This document shows positions 6,501 through 13,098 of a stretch of DNA of 13,098 nucleotides, piece by piece. Below the pieces are notes generated by a model. The model was given only the letters and a program-made list of their open reading frames with translations, had not been told where the DNA came from and ran no database searches. The position numbers and the translations under genes were made by a program. The first letter of the stretch is position 1; each line of letters opens with the position of its first letter. Origin of the DNA: Gemmatimonadales bacterium (GTDB lineage: Bacteria; Gemmatimonadota; Gemmatimonadetes; Gemmatimonadales; GWC2-71-9); contig SPDF01000021.1 in NCBI GenBank assembly GCA_004525055.1, forward strand, positions 1 through 13,098, given 5' to 3'.

Positions 6501-7433
6501 GTGGGCGTCCACTCCCCAGCTGTCTGGTTCGGCTTCACCGCCCTGGTCGCCGGCCTCCTGGTGCTCGACCTGGGCGTCCTCAATCGCCGATCGCATGTCC
6601 TGTCGTTCCGGGAGGCAATCAGTTGGAGCACCGGCCTGGTCACGATAGCGCTACTTTTCGGCGTCTTCCTCTGGGTGCAGGAGGGTATCAAACCGGCGCT
6701 GGAGTACTATACCGGCTACGTGATCGAGTTGTCGCTCAGCGTGGACAACCTCTTCGTCTTCCTCCTCATCTTCCAGTACTTCGCCGTGCCGGCCGCACTC
6801 CAGCCCCGCATTCTCAAGTGGGGCATCATCGGCGCGCTGGTGCTCCGCGGCATCATGATCAGCCTGGGCGCCATTCTCCTGGCCCAGTTCCACTGGATCA
6901 TCTATGTCTTCGGAGGCATCCTGATCCTGACCGGGATTCGGATGTTCCACGGGACGGGGGATCGCATCGAGCCGGACCGCAATCCACTCGTCCGCGCGGC
7001 ACGACGCGTCATCCCCATGGTCGAAGCGTACGATGGCCAGAAATTCTTCACGCGGACCCACAAGGGGTGGCTTGCCACACCGCTGTTCCTGGTTCTGTTG
7101 ATGGTGGAATGGTCGGATCTCATCTTCGCCATCGACAGCATCCCCGCCATCTTTGCGGTCACCCGCGATCCCTTCATCGTGTACAGCTCCAACGTCTTCG
7201 CGGTCCTCGGCCTGCGTGCCCTGTATTTCGTGCTGGCCGGGATGATGGACCGGTTCGAGTATCTCAAGCCTGGCGTCGCCGCCATCCTCGTCTTCGTCGG
7301 AGTCAAGATGCTCATCAACGGCATTCTCCCCGTGCCCATCGGGATTTCCCTGGGCGTCATCGTGGGAATTCTCGGACTGTCGATGGTGATCTCGATGAGG
7401 AAGACCAGGGCCACGGCCCCGGAGGGCCGGTGA
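6501..7433 (+). CDS. TerC/Alx-family integral membrane protein
   Basis: TerC/Alx proteins are inner-membrane proteins. Some export Mn(II), while others are named for tellurite resistance. The length of 310 aa and the pattern of about eight to nine membrane segments fit the family. The conserved acidic membrane motifs are present: IELSLSVDN (Glu76, Asp82) and VEWSDLIFAIDSIPAIFAV (Glu203, Asp206, Asp212). Helices fall near residues 7-27, 43-60, 73-93, 108-129, 131-147, 192-220, 229-248, 258-276 and 279-298. A basic cytoplasmic loop of about 40 residues separates the halves. GTG at 6501 directly follows the moeA TGA with no gap, so expression depends on the operon. No metal-sensing leader can precede it here. 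The substrate is not determinable from sequence, and Mn is the most likely guess. Confidence 0.92.
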   Translation: MGVHSPAVWFGFTALVAGLLVLDLGVLNRRSHVLSFREAISWSTGLVTIALLFGVFLWVQEGIKPALEYYTGYVIELSLSVDNLFVFLLIFQYFAVPAALQPRILKWGIIGALVLRGIMISLGAILLAQFHWIIYVFGGILILTGIRMFHGTGDRIEPDRNPLVRAARRVIPMVEAYDGQKFFTRTHKGWLATPLFLVLLMVEWSDLIFAIDSIPAIFAVTRDPFIVYSSNVFAVLGLRALYFVLAGMMDRFEYLKPGVAAILVFVGVKMLINGILPVPIGISLGVIVGILGLSMVISMRKTRATAPEGR

Positions 7434-8227
7434 CTCGCGCGCTTTTCGCCGACACCACGGTCCTGATCACCGGTGCCTCCAGCGGCATCGGTGCGGCGTT
7501 TGCCGAGGAGCTGGCCACGGCCGGCGCACGGCTCGTCGTCGCGGGACGCGACGAGAGGCGGCTCGAAGCCGTAGCCGTCAGGGCCCGGAACCGCGGCGGA
7601 ACGGTCGTCACCATCGCGCTTGATCTTGCCGCACCCGCGGGCGTGGCGGCGTTGCTCCGGCGCTTCAAGGCCGACGGCATCGAGGTGGACCACCTGATCA
7701 ACAACGCCGGGGCCGGGGTCCAGGGCCGTGGGGTGAGTACACCCGTTGAACGCCAGCTCGGAGTGATCGACCTGAACGTCCATGCCACCACTGAGCTGGC
7801 CCTCCGGCTGCTCCCGGGGATGGTGGCGCGGCGGTGCGGCGGCATCTTGAACGTGGCCAGCATCGCGGCCTTCCAGGGCATGCCGGGGCTTTCGGTGTAC
7901 GCGGGAACAAAGGCCTACCTGCTGTCGTGGAGTGAGGCGCTGCACTTTGAGTTACGCGGCACGGGTGTTCGCTGCTGTTGCCTCTGCCCGGGGCCGGCCG
8001 ACTCACGGTTTTTTGATGCAGCAGGCATGCGACCACCTCCAGCCATCGTCTCTATGCAGTCTCCCGCGGCGGTGGCTCGCGCCGGGCTCCGCGCCTACAG
8101 CAGGAACGCCAGCCATAGGATGTCCGGGCCGCTGCCGAGCGTCCTGGCCTGGCTGACACGCGTTACGCCGCGAGCGTTGAACGCTGCGGTCGCCAGCAAC
8201 TTCTCCAGATCGCGGGGGAGGCCGTGA
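7430..8227 (+). CDS. Short-chain dehydrogenase/reductase (classical SDR)
   Basis: This is an NAD(P)-dependent oxidoreductase of the classical SDR type, 265 aa. The cofactor loop TGASSGIG is at residues 14-21, NNAG at 91-94 and the structural Asn at Asn116. The catalytic Ser144, Tyr157 and Lys161 (YxxxK) follow, then PGPADSRFF after the active site. Arg40 at the end of beta-2 suggests a preference for NADPH. The arrangement resembles the YqjQ/DltE-like group, but the substrate is unknown. The GTG start shares GTGA with the TerC stop and has GGAGGG (7421-7426) just upstream, at a short spacing of 3 nt. The end overlaps the MFS gene in another GTGA. Confidence 0.93.
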   Translation: MTRALFADTTVLITGASSGIGAAFAEELATAGARLVVAGRDERRLEAVAVRARNRGGTVVTIALDLAAPAGVAALLRRFKADGIEVDHLINNAGAGVQGRGVSTPVERQLGVIDLNVHATTELALRLLPGMVARRCGGILNVASIAAFQGMPGLSVYAGTKAYLLSWSEALHFELRGTGVRCCCLCPGPADSRFFDAAGMRPPPAIVSMQSPAAVARAGLRAYSRNASHRMSGPLPSVLAWLTRVTPRALNAAVASNFSRSRGRP

Positions 8228-9573
8228 CCACGTGGCTGGGGCGCCTTGCCGGCCAACTTTCACTGGACCGTCCGGCGGTGCGGGCGTGGATGCTCTACGA
8301 TTGGGCCAACTCAGCGATGTACGTCGTCATCGTGACGGCCATCTTCCCGACGTTCTTCAGCGCGGTGGCCGCCGCCGGCCTTTCACCGGTGGAAGCGACC
8401 TATCGCTTCAGCCTGGCCACCACACTCGGGCTGAGTATCATCGCGGTTCTCTCGCCGATCCTGGGCGCGATTGCCGACCATTCCGCCGCGAAGAAGAAGC
8501 TGCTCGGGGTGTTTCTGATCTTCGGCGCCAGCGCAGTAGTCGCGATGTTCTTCATTGAGCGTGGGCAATGGATGTTCGCGGCGGTGCTGTTCATCCTGGC
8601 CAACATCGGCGTCAACGGAAGTTTCGTCTTCTACGATTCTCTCCTCCCGCATGTGGCCGCGCCGGAGGAGATGGACCGGGTCTCGACGGCCGGGTACGCG
8701 CTGGGGTACCTGGGGGGCGGACTCTTTCTCCTCGCCTGCCTCGCCATCATCCTGGCTCCGGCGGCGTTCGGCCTTCCCTCAGGTGAGGGGCTTACCTCGA
8801 GCCAGGCGACCCTGCCGACCCGCATCACCTTTGTGCTCACGGCGCTCTGGTGGGCCGGCTTCAGCCTGCCGCTCTTCCGCCGCGTGCCCGAACCGCCGGG
8901 CCGGGCCCTCGATGCGGAAGAGGCACGGCTCGGCGCGATCCGCGCATCCTTCCGCCGATTGGGGCACACCTTCCGCAAGTTGCGCGGCTATCGGCAGGCG
9001 TTCCTGCTGCTGTTGGCCTTCCTCATCTACAACGACGGCGTCGGTACCATCATTCGGATGGCGGCCATCTACGGGGAAGAAATCGGCATCACCCGGACCA
9101 CGATGATCGCGGCCATCGCGCTGGTACAGTTCGTCGGCGTGCCGTTCGCCTACCTCTTCGGCGGGTTGGCCAAACGCGTCGGCACCCGCCCCGCCATCTT
9201 CGTCGGGCTGGCCACCTACCTCGGCATTAGCGTGCTGGGGTACTTCATGCGCAGCGACCGGGACTTCATTCTGCTGGCGGTACTGGTGGGGATGGTGCAG
9301 GGAGGGGTGCAGGCGCTCAGCCGCTCGCTCTTTGCGAGCATGGTGCCGCGCCATCTGTCCGGCGAGTTCTTCGGATTCTTCGCGGTCTTCGAGAAATTTG
9401 CCGGAATACTTGGACCGGCGATGTTCTCCGTGGCCATCCTGCTGACCGGCTCGAGCCGGGTGGCGCTGCTCTCGGTGGTGGTGTTCTTCCTGGTCGGGGG
9501 TGCCCTGCTGGCGCGGGTGGATGTCCCGGAGGGCCAGCGGATCGCTCGCGAGGAGGAGCGGGCCGTCGCCTAA
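8224..9573 (+). CDS. MFS transporter, Atg22/UMF1 type
   Basis: This is a 449-aa polytopic membrane protein of the major facilitator superfamily. The N-terminal block RAWMLYDWANSAMY (residues 20-33) is characteristic of the Atg22-like/UMF1 group, whose yeast member exports amino acids from the vacuole. Bacterial substrates are mostly unknown. About twelve hydrophobic segments follow, with a charged central loop around residues 217-258, a domain boundary typical of MFS proteins. GTG at 8224 overlaps the SDR stop (GTGA). GGAGG lies only 2 nt upstream, which is too close to work normally, so coupling is likely. The TAA stop overlaps the TAG of the convergent diguanylate cyclase, and no terminator hairpin separates them. 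It is the last gene of the plus-strand train. Confidence 0.93.
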   Translation: MTTWLGRLAGQLSLDRPAVRAWMLYDWANSAMYVVIVTAIFPTFFSAVAAAGLSPVEATYRFSLATTLGLSIIAVLSPILGAIADHSAAKKKLLGVFLIFGASAVVAMFFIERGQWMFAAVLFILANIGVNGSFVFYDSLLPHVAAPEEMDRVSTAGYALGYLGGGLFLLACLAIILAPAAFGLPSGEGLTSSQATLPTRITFVLTALWWAGFSLPLFRRVPEPPGRALDAEEARLGAIRASFRRLGHTFRKLRGYRQAFLLLLAFLIYNDGVGTIIRMAAIYGEEIGITRTTMIAAIALVQFVGVPFAYLFGGLAKRVGTRPAIFVGLATYLGISVLGYFMRSDRDFILLAVLVGMVQGGVQALSRSLFASMVPRHLSGEFFGFFAVFEKFAGILGPAMFSVAILLTGSSRVALLSVVVFFLVGGALLARVDVPEGQRIAREEERAVA

Positions 9574-10745
9574 TCCTGTGGACCTACCACCTGGTTGCGG
9601 CCACCGTCCTTGGCGGCGAATAACCGCTGGTCCGCCACTTCGAGCAGCTCGACGGGGTCGGTGCCGTCGTCCGGCAGGCACGCGACCCCCGCGCTCAGCG
9701 TGATTTGCGCGGTGAGGTCGTGTCGCGGAATCGAGAACTCCGCCCGTGCCACCGCCAGCCGCAATTGCTCGAGTTTTTCGAACGCCGCCGCCGGGCTGGT
9801 TTCGGGCAGGAGCACCACGAACTCATCACCGCCATACCGCGCAACGATATCCGTGGTTCGGAGCCCCTTCAGCAGGGTCTCCGCGAGGACTCGAAGCGCC
9901 ACGTCGCCGCTTGCGTGTCCGTAGCGGTCGTTGAAGTTCTTGTAGCGGTCGAGGTCGAGCAGTGCAACGGCGAGGGGGTGGCCATGCCGGCGGGCTCGTG
10001 CCACCTCCGCCTGGTATCGCGTCTCGAAATACCCACGATTCAGGAGGCCGGTCAGCTGATCGAGTGCGGACAGGTGGCGGAGCTGCCGGGACCGGTCCAC
10101 GATGGCGGTGGCAAGGACGCCTGCTGTGCCGAGGAGGATGAGGCGCCCCACCTGGTCCCCCCCGCTTACCATGCCGTACGTGAATGGGGCATAGCGAAGA
10201 TCGTTGAGGTCCCACAGGGCCATGGCCACGAGCACGACGGCGAGATACTGCAGCACCGCAAGCGTGCCAGTCACGATGCAGATGCGGGTATCGTATCGAA
10301 GGCTCGATGCCCCGATCGAGAAGAAATAGACGCTGTACATAATGCGGCTATTGACCGCCACGTGGGGGGTGCCCATGGCCAGGAAGGCCACGAGCGTCGC
10401 GGTCACAATCGTCACATCAACGGCGCTGGTGAGGAACCCGAGCCAGGGCCGGTAGAACCCCCGCCGCACCACGACCCATACGACTACCGCGAAGATCAGC
10501 GCGCCGAGCGTCGCGACGAGCCCGACCCACGACTCGACGAGGTAGGGCGTCGCGAGGACGTTGTAGATCGGGATGAGCAAGACCAGCGAGACCAGGGCAA
10601 TGCGCACCTTGGCCACCAGCAGCTCGCCTTGGGCGCCGGCGTCGATCAGCATCGGGTCGGGGGCGGCCCAGAGACGTTCGCGGGCCGTCTGGTGGACGAA
10701 ATCGTCCGTCCCCAGCCCCATGAGCTCCCGCTTGTGTGCCGGCAT
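9570..10745 (-). CDS. Membrane-anchored GGDEF diguanylate cyclase
   Basis: This enzyme makes cyclic di-GMP from two GTP. The N-terminal half (residues ~43-216) has five or six hydrophobic segments (about 45-66, 74-94, 101-124, 133-147, 153-177, 199-216) with no recognisable named sensor domain. The C-terminal GGDEF domain begins near LDQLTGLLNRGYF (228-240), has DLDRYKNFNDRYGH, and carries an intact active-site GGDEF at 305-309. RTTD at 296-299 is a complete inhibitory I-site, so product feedback inhibition is expected. There is no EAL domain. The ATG at 10745 lies 3 nt downstream of the ETF-QO stop. A second ATG eight codons on is an alternative start. It is probably cotranscribed with ETF-QO. 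Confidence 0.95.
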   Translation of the reverse strand: MPAHKRELMGLGTDDFVHQTARERLWAAPDPMLIDAGAQGELLVAKVRIALVSLVLLIPIYNVLATPYLVESWVGLVATLGALIFAVVVWVVVRRGFYRPWLGFLTSAVDVTIVTATLVAFLAMGTPHVAVNSRIMYSVYFFSIGASSLRYDTRICIVTGTLAVLQYLAVVLVAMALWDLNDLRYAPFTYGMVSGGDQVGRLILLGTAGVLATAIVDRSRQLRHLSALDQLTGLLNRGYFETRYQAEVARARRHGHPLAVALLDLDRYKNFNDRYGHASGDVALRVLAETLLKGLRTTDIVARYGGDEFVVLLPETSPAAAFEKLEQLRLAVARAEFSIPRHDLTAQITLSAGVACLPDDGTDPVELLEVADQRLFAAKDGGRNQVVGPQD

Positions 10746-10748
10746 CGG

Positions 10749-12404
10749 CTACATCACCCGGTAGCGTGGGCCGCTACCGCCCTCGCGCGGTGTCCAGCGC
10801 GGGCCGAGGACGTCGGTAGCCTTGCAGTCAATGCAGTTGGGCGGGTTGACGCGAAGCTCGTCGCCGTCGCGCTCATAGACGCCCGCGGGGCAGAGGTGGA
10901 CGTAGAAGTCGGCTACCTCCGCGCTGATGTCACGGCCCACCAGGAGGTGACTGGGAATGGTGTCGCGGGTCGCGTTGCCCGACTTGAAGACCGCATCGAG
11001 CTTGCCAAAGGTCAGCACGCCGTCCGGCACGAGGGCCATCGCATCGCCCTCTGTCCTCGGCGCGTCGGCGTCGGCGTGCATGGGGATCCTGCCGCCCGGG
11101 AACCGGCCTCCCGTGATCGTCATCAGCCCCGCCTTGGCGGCCCCCATCATGAAGCCATCCTTGAACGCCAGCCGCATGTTGCGGGTCTTATAGAGATCGT
11201 CACGGATGTAGCTCGCGTCGACCAGGCGGTCGGATTCGGCGAGTACCGCCGCGGAGGTGTCACCCTTCTTCAACGCGGCAAAAATGGCGCGCGCGGCGTA
11301 TATCCCCGATTGCATCGCATAATGAACGCCCTTCAACGATGGCACATCGACGTAGCCGGCAGCATCGCCCACGATCACCAATCCGTCGCCGGAGCGGCGG
11401 CTGGGGAATGCGTGAAAGCCCCCTTCCGGGATCGTCTTGGCGCCCCATTCCACCAGTTCCCCGCCGGAGAGGATCTCGCGGAAGAGGGGATGGAGTTTCA
11501 TCCGTTGTAGAAGGGTATGGACGTCCAGCTTGGCGTTGCCGTAATCGAGTCCCGCCACGAGACCGATGGAGACCTGATCGGGACCGTGGGGATAGCACCA
11601 GCTGCCGCCGAACACATCGCTGGGCAGCGGCCACCCCAAGGTGTGGATGACCCGATCGAGGGGTCGAGCCACCCTCCAGACTTCCTTCACCCCCAGGGCG
11701 AAGATCTGCGGATTGGGTGATGTGACGCCCTGCCACTCGCACCACGCCTGCGACAATGTGCCGCGGGTCCCCTCCGACAGCACGGTGACCCGCGCCGTCA
11801 GGTCGGTCGGCTCCGCATAGTCGCCACCGGGTGTCCCGTCACGGTTGAGGCCGCTCGGCGTGGTGCGGACCCCGCACACTGCCTTGTCCTTGACCAGCAG
11901 AGCATCGACGGGGAAGCCGGTAAAGACGTTGACGCCGAGCTCCTCCGCCTTGGCGCCGAGCCAGCGCACCATCTCAGAGATCGAGGCGGCGTAGTTGCCG
12001 GTGTTGTGCATCGTCGGCGGGGTAGGAATGCGGCGGGAGGCGCCTTCGGTCAGGAAATAAACCGCCTCCGCATCGACCCGCTGGCGAAAGGGAAAGTCGG
12101 CATCGGTGAGGTCGGGAAAGAGCTCGCGGAAGGCACGCGGGTTCACCACGGCCCCGGAGAGGTTGTGTTCGCCGAGCCCCGCGGCCTTTTCCAGCACACC
12201 GATACTCAACTCACCCACCCCCCCGCCGGCCTCCTGATCCGCCTTGGCGAGTCGCGCCAGTTCGATGGCGCCCGCCAGACCCGCCGGCCCTGCCCCCACG
12301 AAGAGCACATCCATCTCGATCGCCTCCGCGCCCGGTGGCTCGTCGAGAATGAGCTTCTCGAGCGGCAGGGCGCGCTGATGGAGGCTGGGCACGATGGAAG
12401 ACAC
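10749..12404 (-). CDS. Electron transfer flavoprotein:ubiquinone oxidoreductase (ETF-QO), iron-sulfur motif lacking one Cys
   Basis: ETF-QO passes electrons from reduced electron-transfer flavoprotein, fed by acyl-CoA and related dehydrogenases, to membrane quinone. The FAD loop VGAGPAG is at residues 36-42. HNLSGAVVNPRAF, the GDAAGYVDVP region and the C-terminal CPAGVYE to GGSGP stretch match the family, and the 551 aa are the usual length. The cluster motif has Cys505, Cys524 and Cys527, but the fourth position (normally Cys in CxxCKTC) is Thr530, codon ACC. The open frame continues about 115 codons upstream, but that part overlaps a methyltransferase gene. The GTG at 12404 was chosen because AAGGAG sits 8 nt before it and it gives the family length. 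The diguanylate cyclase follows at once. Confidence 0.95.
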   Translation of the reverse strand: MSSIVPSLHQRALPLEKLILDEPPGAEAIEMDVLFVGAGPAGLAGAIELARLAKADQEAGGGVGELSIGVLEKAAGLGEHNLSGAVVNPRAFRELFPDLTDADFPFRQRVDAEAVYFLTEGASRRIPTPPTMHNTGNYAASISEMVRWLGAKAEELGVNVFTGFPVDALLVKDKAVCGVRTTPSGLNRDGTPGGDYAEPTDLTARVTVLSEGTRGTLSQAWCEWQGVTSPNPQIFALGVKEVWRVARPLDRVIHTLGWPLPSDVFGGSWCYPHGPDQVSIGLVAGLDYGNAKLDVHTLLQRMKLHPLFREILSGGELVEWGAKTIPEGGFHAFPSRRSGDGLVIVGDAAGYVDVPSLKGVHYAMQSGIYAARAIFAALKKGDTSAAVLAESDRLVDASYIRDDLYKTRNMRLAFKDGFMMGAAKAGLMTITGGRFPGGRIPMHADADAPRTEGDAMALVPDGVLTFGKLDAVFKSGNATRDTIPSHLLVGRDISAEVADFYVHLCPAGVYERDGDELRVNPPNCIDCKATDVLGPRWTPREGGSGPRYRVM

Positions 12405-12412
12405 GGTGGGGG

Positions 12413-12418
12413 CTCCTT
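12413..12418 (-). promoter_or_regulatory. Ribosome binding site fixing the ETF-QO start
   Basis: AAGGAG on the minus strand, 8 nt before the GTG at 12402-12404. It is the best Shine-Dalgarno for this gene and argues against the longer upstream frame. Confidence 0.75.
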
Positions 12419-12447
12419 GGATTGCGATCGGTGGCAGTTGCAGAGAG

Positions 12448-12455
12448 AATATAAC
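12448..12455. promoter_or_regulatory. Candidate overlapping divergent -10 elements
   Basis: This is an AT-rich island in a GC-rich region. It reads TATAAC on the plus strand (12450-12455), 40 nt before the methyltransferase ATG, and TATATT on the minus strand (12448-12453), 43 nt before the ETF-QO GTG. No convincing -35 box at 17 nt was found for either direction, so this is tentative. Confidence 0.4.
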
Positions 12456-12462
12456 CTGCGCC

Positions 12463-12475
12463 GTGAGCGCATCAC
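12463..12475. promoter_or_regulatory. Candidate operator palindrome in the divergent promoter region
   Basis: GTGAGCGCATCAC has GTGA and TCAC arms around a 5-nt centre. It overlaps a second inverted repeat, TGCGC-N5-GCGCA (12457-12471). It would lie around the plus-strand transcription start if TATAAC is the -10. No regulator is assigned. Confidence 0.3.
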
Positions 12476-12482
12476 CCGGGGG

Positions 12483-12489
12483 AAAGGAA
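12483..12489 (+). promoter_or_regulatory. Ribosome binding site of the membrane methyltransferase
   Basis: AAAGGAA, 6 nt before the ATG at 12496. It supports this start over in-frame codons further upstream that would overlap ETF-QO. Confidence 0.6.
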
Positions 12490-12495
12490 CATCCC

Positions 12496-12975
12496 ATGAG
12501 TCGACGGACGGCGGCGCGCGACCCGTGGGTCTGGGGACAGGCGCTGCTCGGCGCCCTGGTGATCTTCGGCGTTCCCCGGGCTGCCCACCTGCTGGGGCTG
12601 CCTGCTCCCGGCCATCTCTGGCAAGTGCTGGGGGGGGTGGTGCTGGGTGCCGGCGCCCTGGGCATGGTGATCGGCGCACTTACCCTCGGCCCCAATCTCA
12701 CGCCCGCCACTGAGCCGCTTCCCGATGGACAGCTGGTGACCCGCGGCATCTACCACCTGGTACGTCACCCCATCTATCTCGGTGTCTCGCTGGTGCTGTG
12801 CGGCTATTCCCTGCTCCGCGCCGGCGGCTGGGCGGGAGCGGTTGTGCTCATCGTATCCATCGCGTATTTCGAGCAGAAGGCGCGCGTGGAGGAGGCGTGG
12901 TTGAGCAAACGCGTCCCGGGATACGAGGAGTACCGATCCCGCGTCTCCCGCATTATCCCGGGGGGCTGGCACTAG
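12496..12975 (+). CDS. Isoprenylcysteine carboxyl methyltransferase-like membrane protein (ICMT/PEMT fold), 159 aa
   Basis: This is a small integral membrane protein of the family that includes isoprenylcysteine carboxyl methyltransferase and phospholipid N-methyltransferases, which use S-adenosylmethionine. The hallmark is VTRGIYHLVRHPIYLG (residues 81-96), with the RHPxY SAM-binding motif. It is followed by EQKARVEEAWL and PGYEEYRSRVSRIIP (141-155), typical of the C-terminal half of the fold. Hydrophobic segments lie near 12-32, 42-65, 93-108 and 112-126. The substrate is unknown, since bacteria rarely have prenylated proteins. Isoprenoids, lipids or small molecules are possible. It is divergent from ETF-QO across a 91-bp region. 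Confidence 0.88.
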   Translation: MSRRTAARDPWVWGQALLGALVIFGVPRAAHLLGLPAPGHLWQVLGGVVLGAGALGMVIGALTLGPNLTPATEPLPDGQLVTRGIYHLVRHPIYLGVSLVLCGYSLLRAGGWAGAVVLIVSIAYFEQKARVEEAWLSKRVPGYEEYRSRVSRIIPGGWH

Positions 12976-13028
12976 AGAAACCCGCGGTCCCGGCCAGCGC
13001 GATGGTCGCAGCAACCACTCAAGGTAGG

Positions 13029-13098
13029 GTGTCGAGCAAGCAGACCAAGCGGTCGAAGGGAACATCGGAGGCAGCGGCCAAGCCACGCCGACGGTCGA
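13029..13098 (+). CDS. Possible start of a basic protein cut by the right edge
   Basis: A frame stays open from 13002 to the window end. The GTG at 13029 has AAGG at 13021-13024 upstream, and ATG at 13002 is an alternative in the same frame without a good ribosome site. The visible residues are rich in Lys, Arg, Ser and Ala (SSKQTKRSKG and then AAAKPRRRS). This resembles a disordered basic N-terminal tail. Too little is visible to name it, and it may be chance. Confidence 0.35.
   Translation, partial: MSSKQTKRSKGTSEAAAKPRRRS

Noticed and set aside
4884..6596. Minus-strand open frame of 570 codons opposite mobB and moeA
   Set aside because: Both plus-strand genes match known families throughout, and the antisense translation shows no domain.
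9705..11510. Plus-strand open frame of 601 codons opposite the diguanylate cyclase and ETF-QO
   Set aside because: The minus-strand proteins have intact catalytic motifs over this range. The plus-strand frame is His/Glu/Val-rich shadow sequence.
12405..12749. N-terminal extension of ETF-QO by about 115 residues
   Set aside because: The extension is Pro/Ser/Arg-rich, overlaps the methyltransferase gene, and is unnecessary given a GTG with AAGGAG at 12404 that yields the family length.
12976..13028. Terminator or RNA gene after the methyltransferase
   Set aside because: No hairpin with a following T-run and no RNA-like fold could be recognised in this short stretch.

Overview
This GC-rich window looks like part of a Gram-negative bacterial chromosome. 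Two proteins have Sec signal peptides followed by predicted outer-membrane beta-barrels, there is a membrane electron-transfer flavoprotein:quinone oxidoreductase, and GTG starts are common. The gene style resembles Gemmatimonadota, but that placement rests on general impression and not on a marker gene.

Positions 1-9573 hold one unbroken train of twelve plus-strand genes. No gap exceeds 16 nt, and most junctions overlap. In order they are: the C-terminal part of cofactor-independent phosphoglycerate mutase (gpmI, cut by the left edge); a 223-aa probable outer-membrane beta-barrel; a divergent 6-pyruvoyltetrahydropterin synthase/QueD-fold protein; fdhD; a YccU-type CoA-binding protein; a second probable outer-membrane protein; mobA; mobB; moeA; a TerC/Alx-family membrane protein; a short-chain dehydrogenase; and an Atg22/UMF1-type MFS transporter. 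The core is a late molybdenum-cofactor module. MoeA inserts Mo, MobA attaches GMP (with MobB as GTP-binding partner), and FdhD passes sulfur to the bis-MGD cofactor of formate dehydrogenases. No moaA/C/D/E gene and no molybdoenzyme is in view, so those must lie elsewhere.

Positions 9570-12404 hold two minus-strand genes read in the order ETF:quinone oxidoreductase, then a membrane-anchored GGDEF diguanylate cyclase, 3 nt apart. The cyclase converges on the MFS gene so tightly that the two stop codons overlap. A 91-bp divergent intergenic region (12405-12495) contains the clearest promoter-like sequence in the window and separates ETF-QO from a plus-strand RHPxYxG-motif membrane methyltransferase. 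The last ~120 nt may hold the start of a basic protein cut by the right edge.

The most notable oddities are: the QueD-fold protein keeps its zinc histidines but has Leu at the catalytic Cys position and a His-Asp pair where Asp-His is expected; a perfect 26-bp palindrome lies inside that same gene; ETF-QO lacks the fourth cysteine of its iron-sulfur motif; FdhD has only one cysteine of its CxxC motif. No tRNA, rRNA, insertion sequence, CRISPR array or clear intrinsic terminator was seen.
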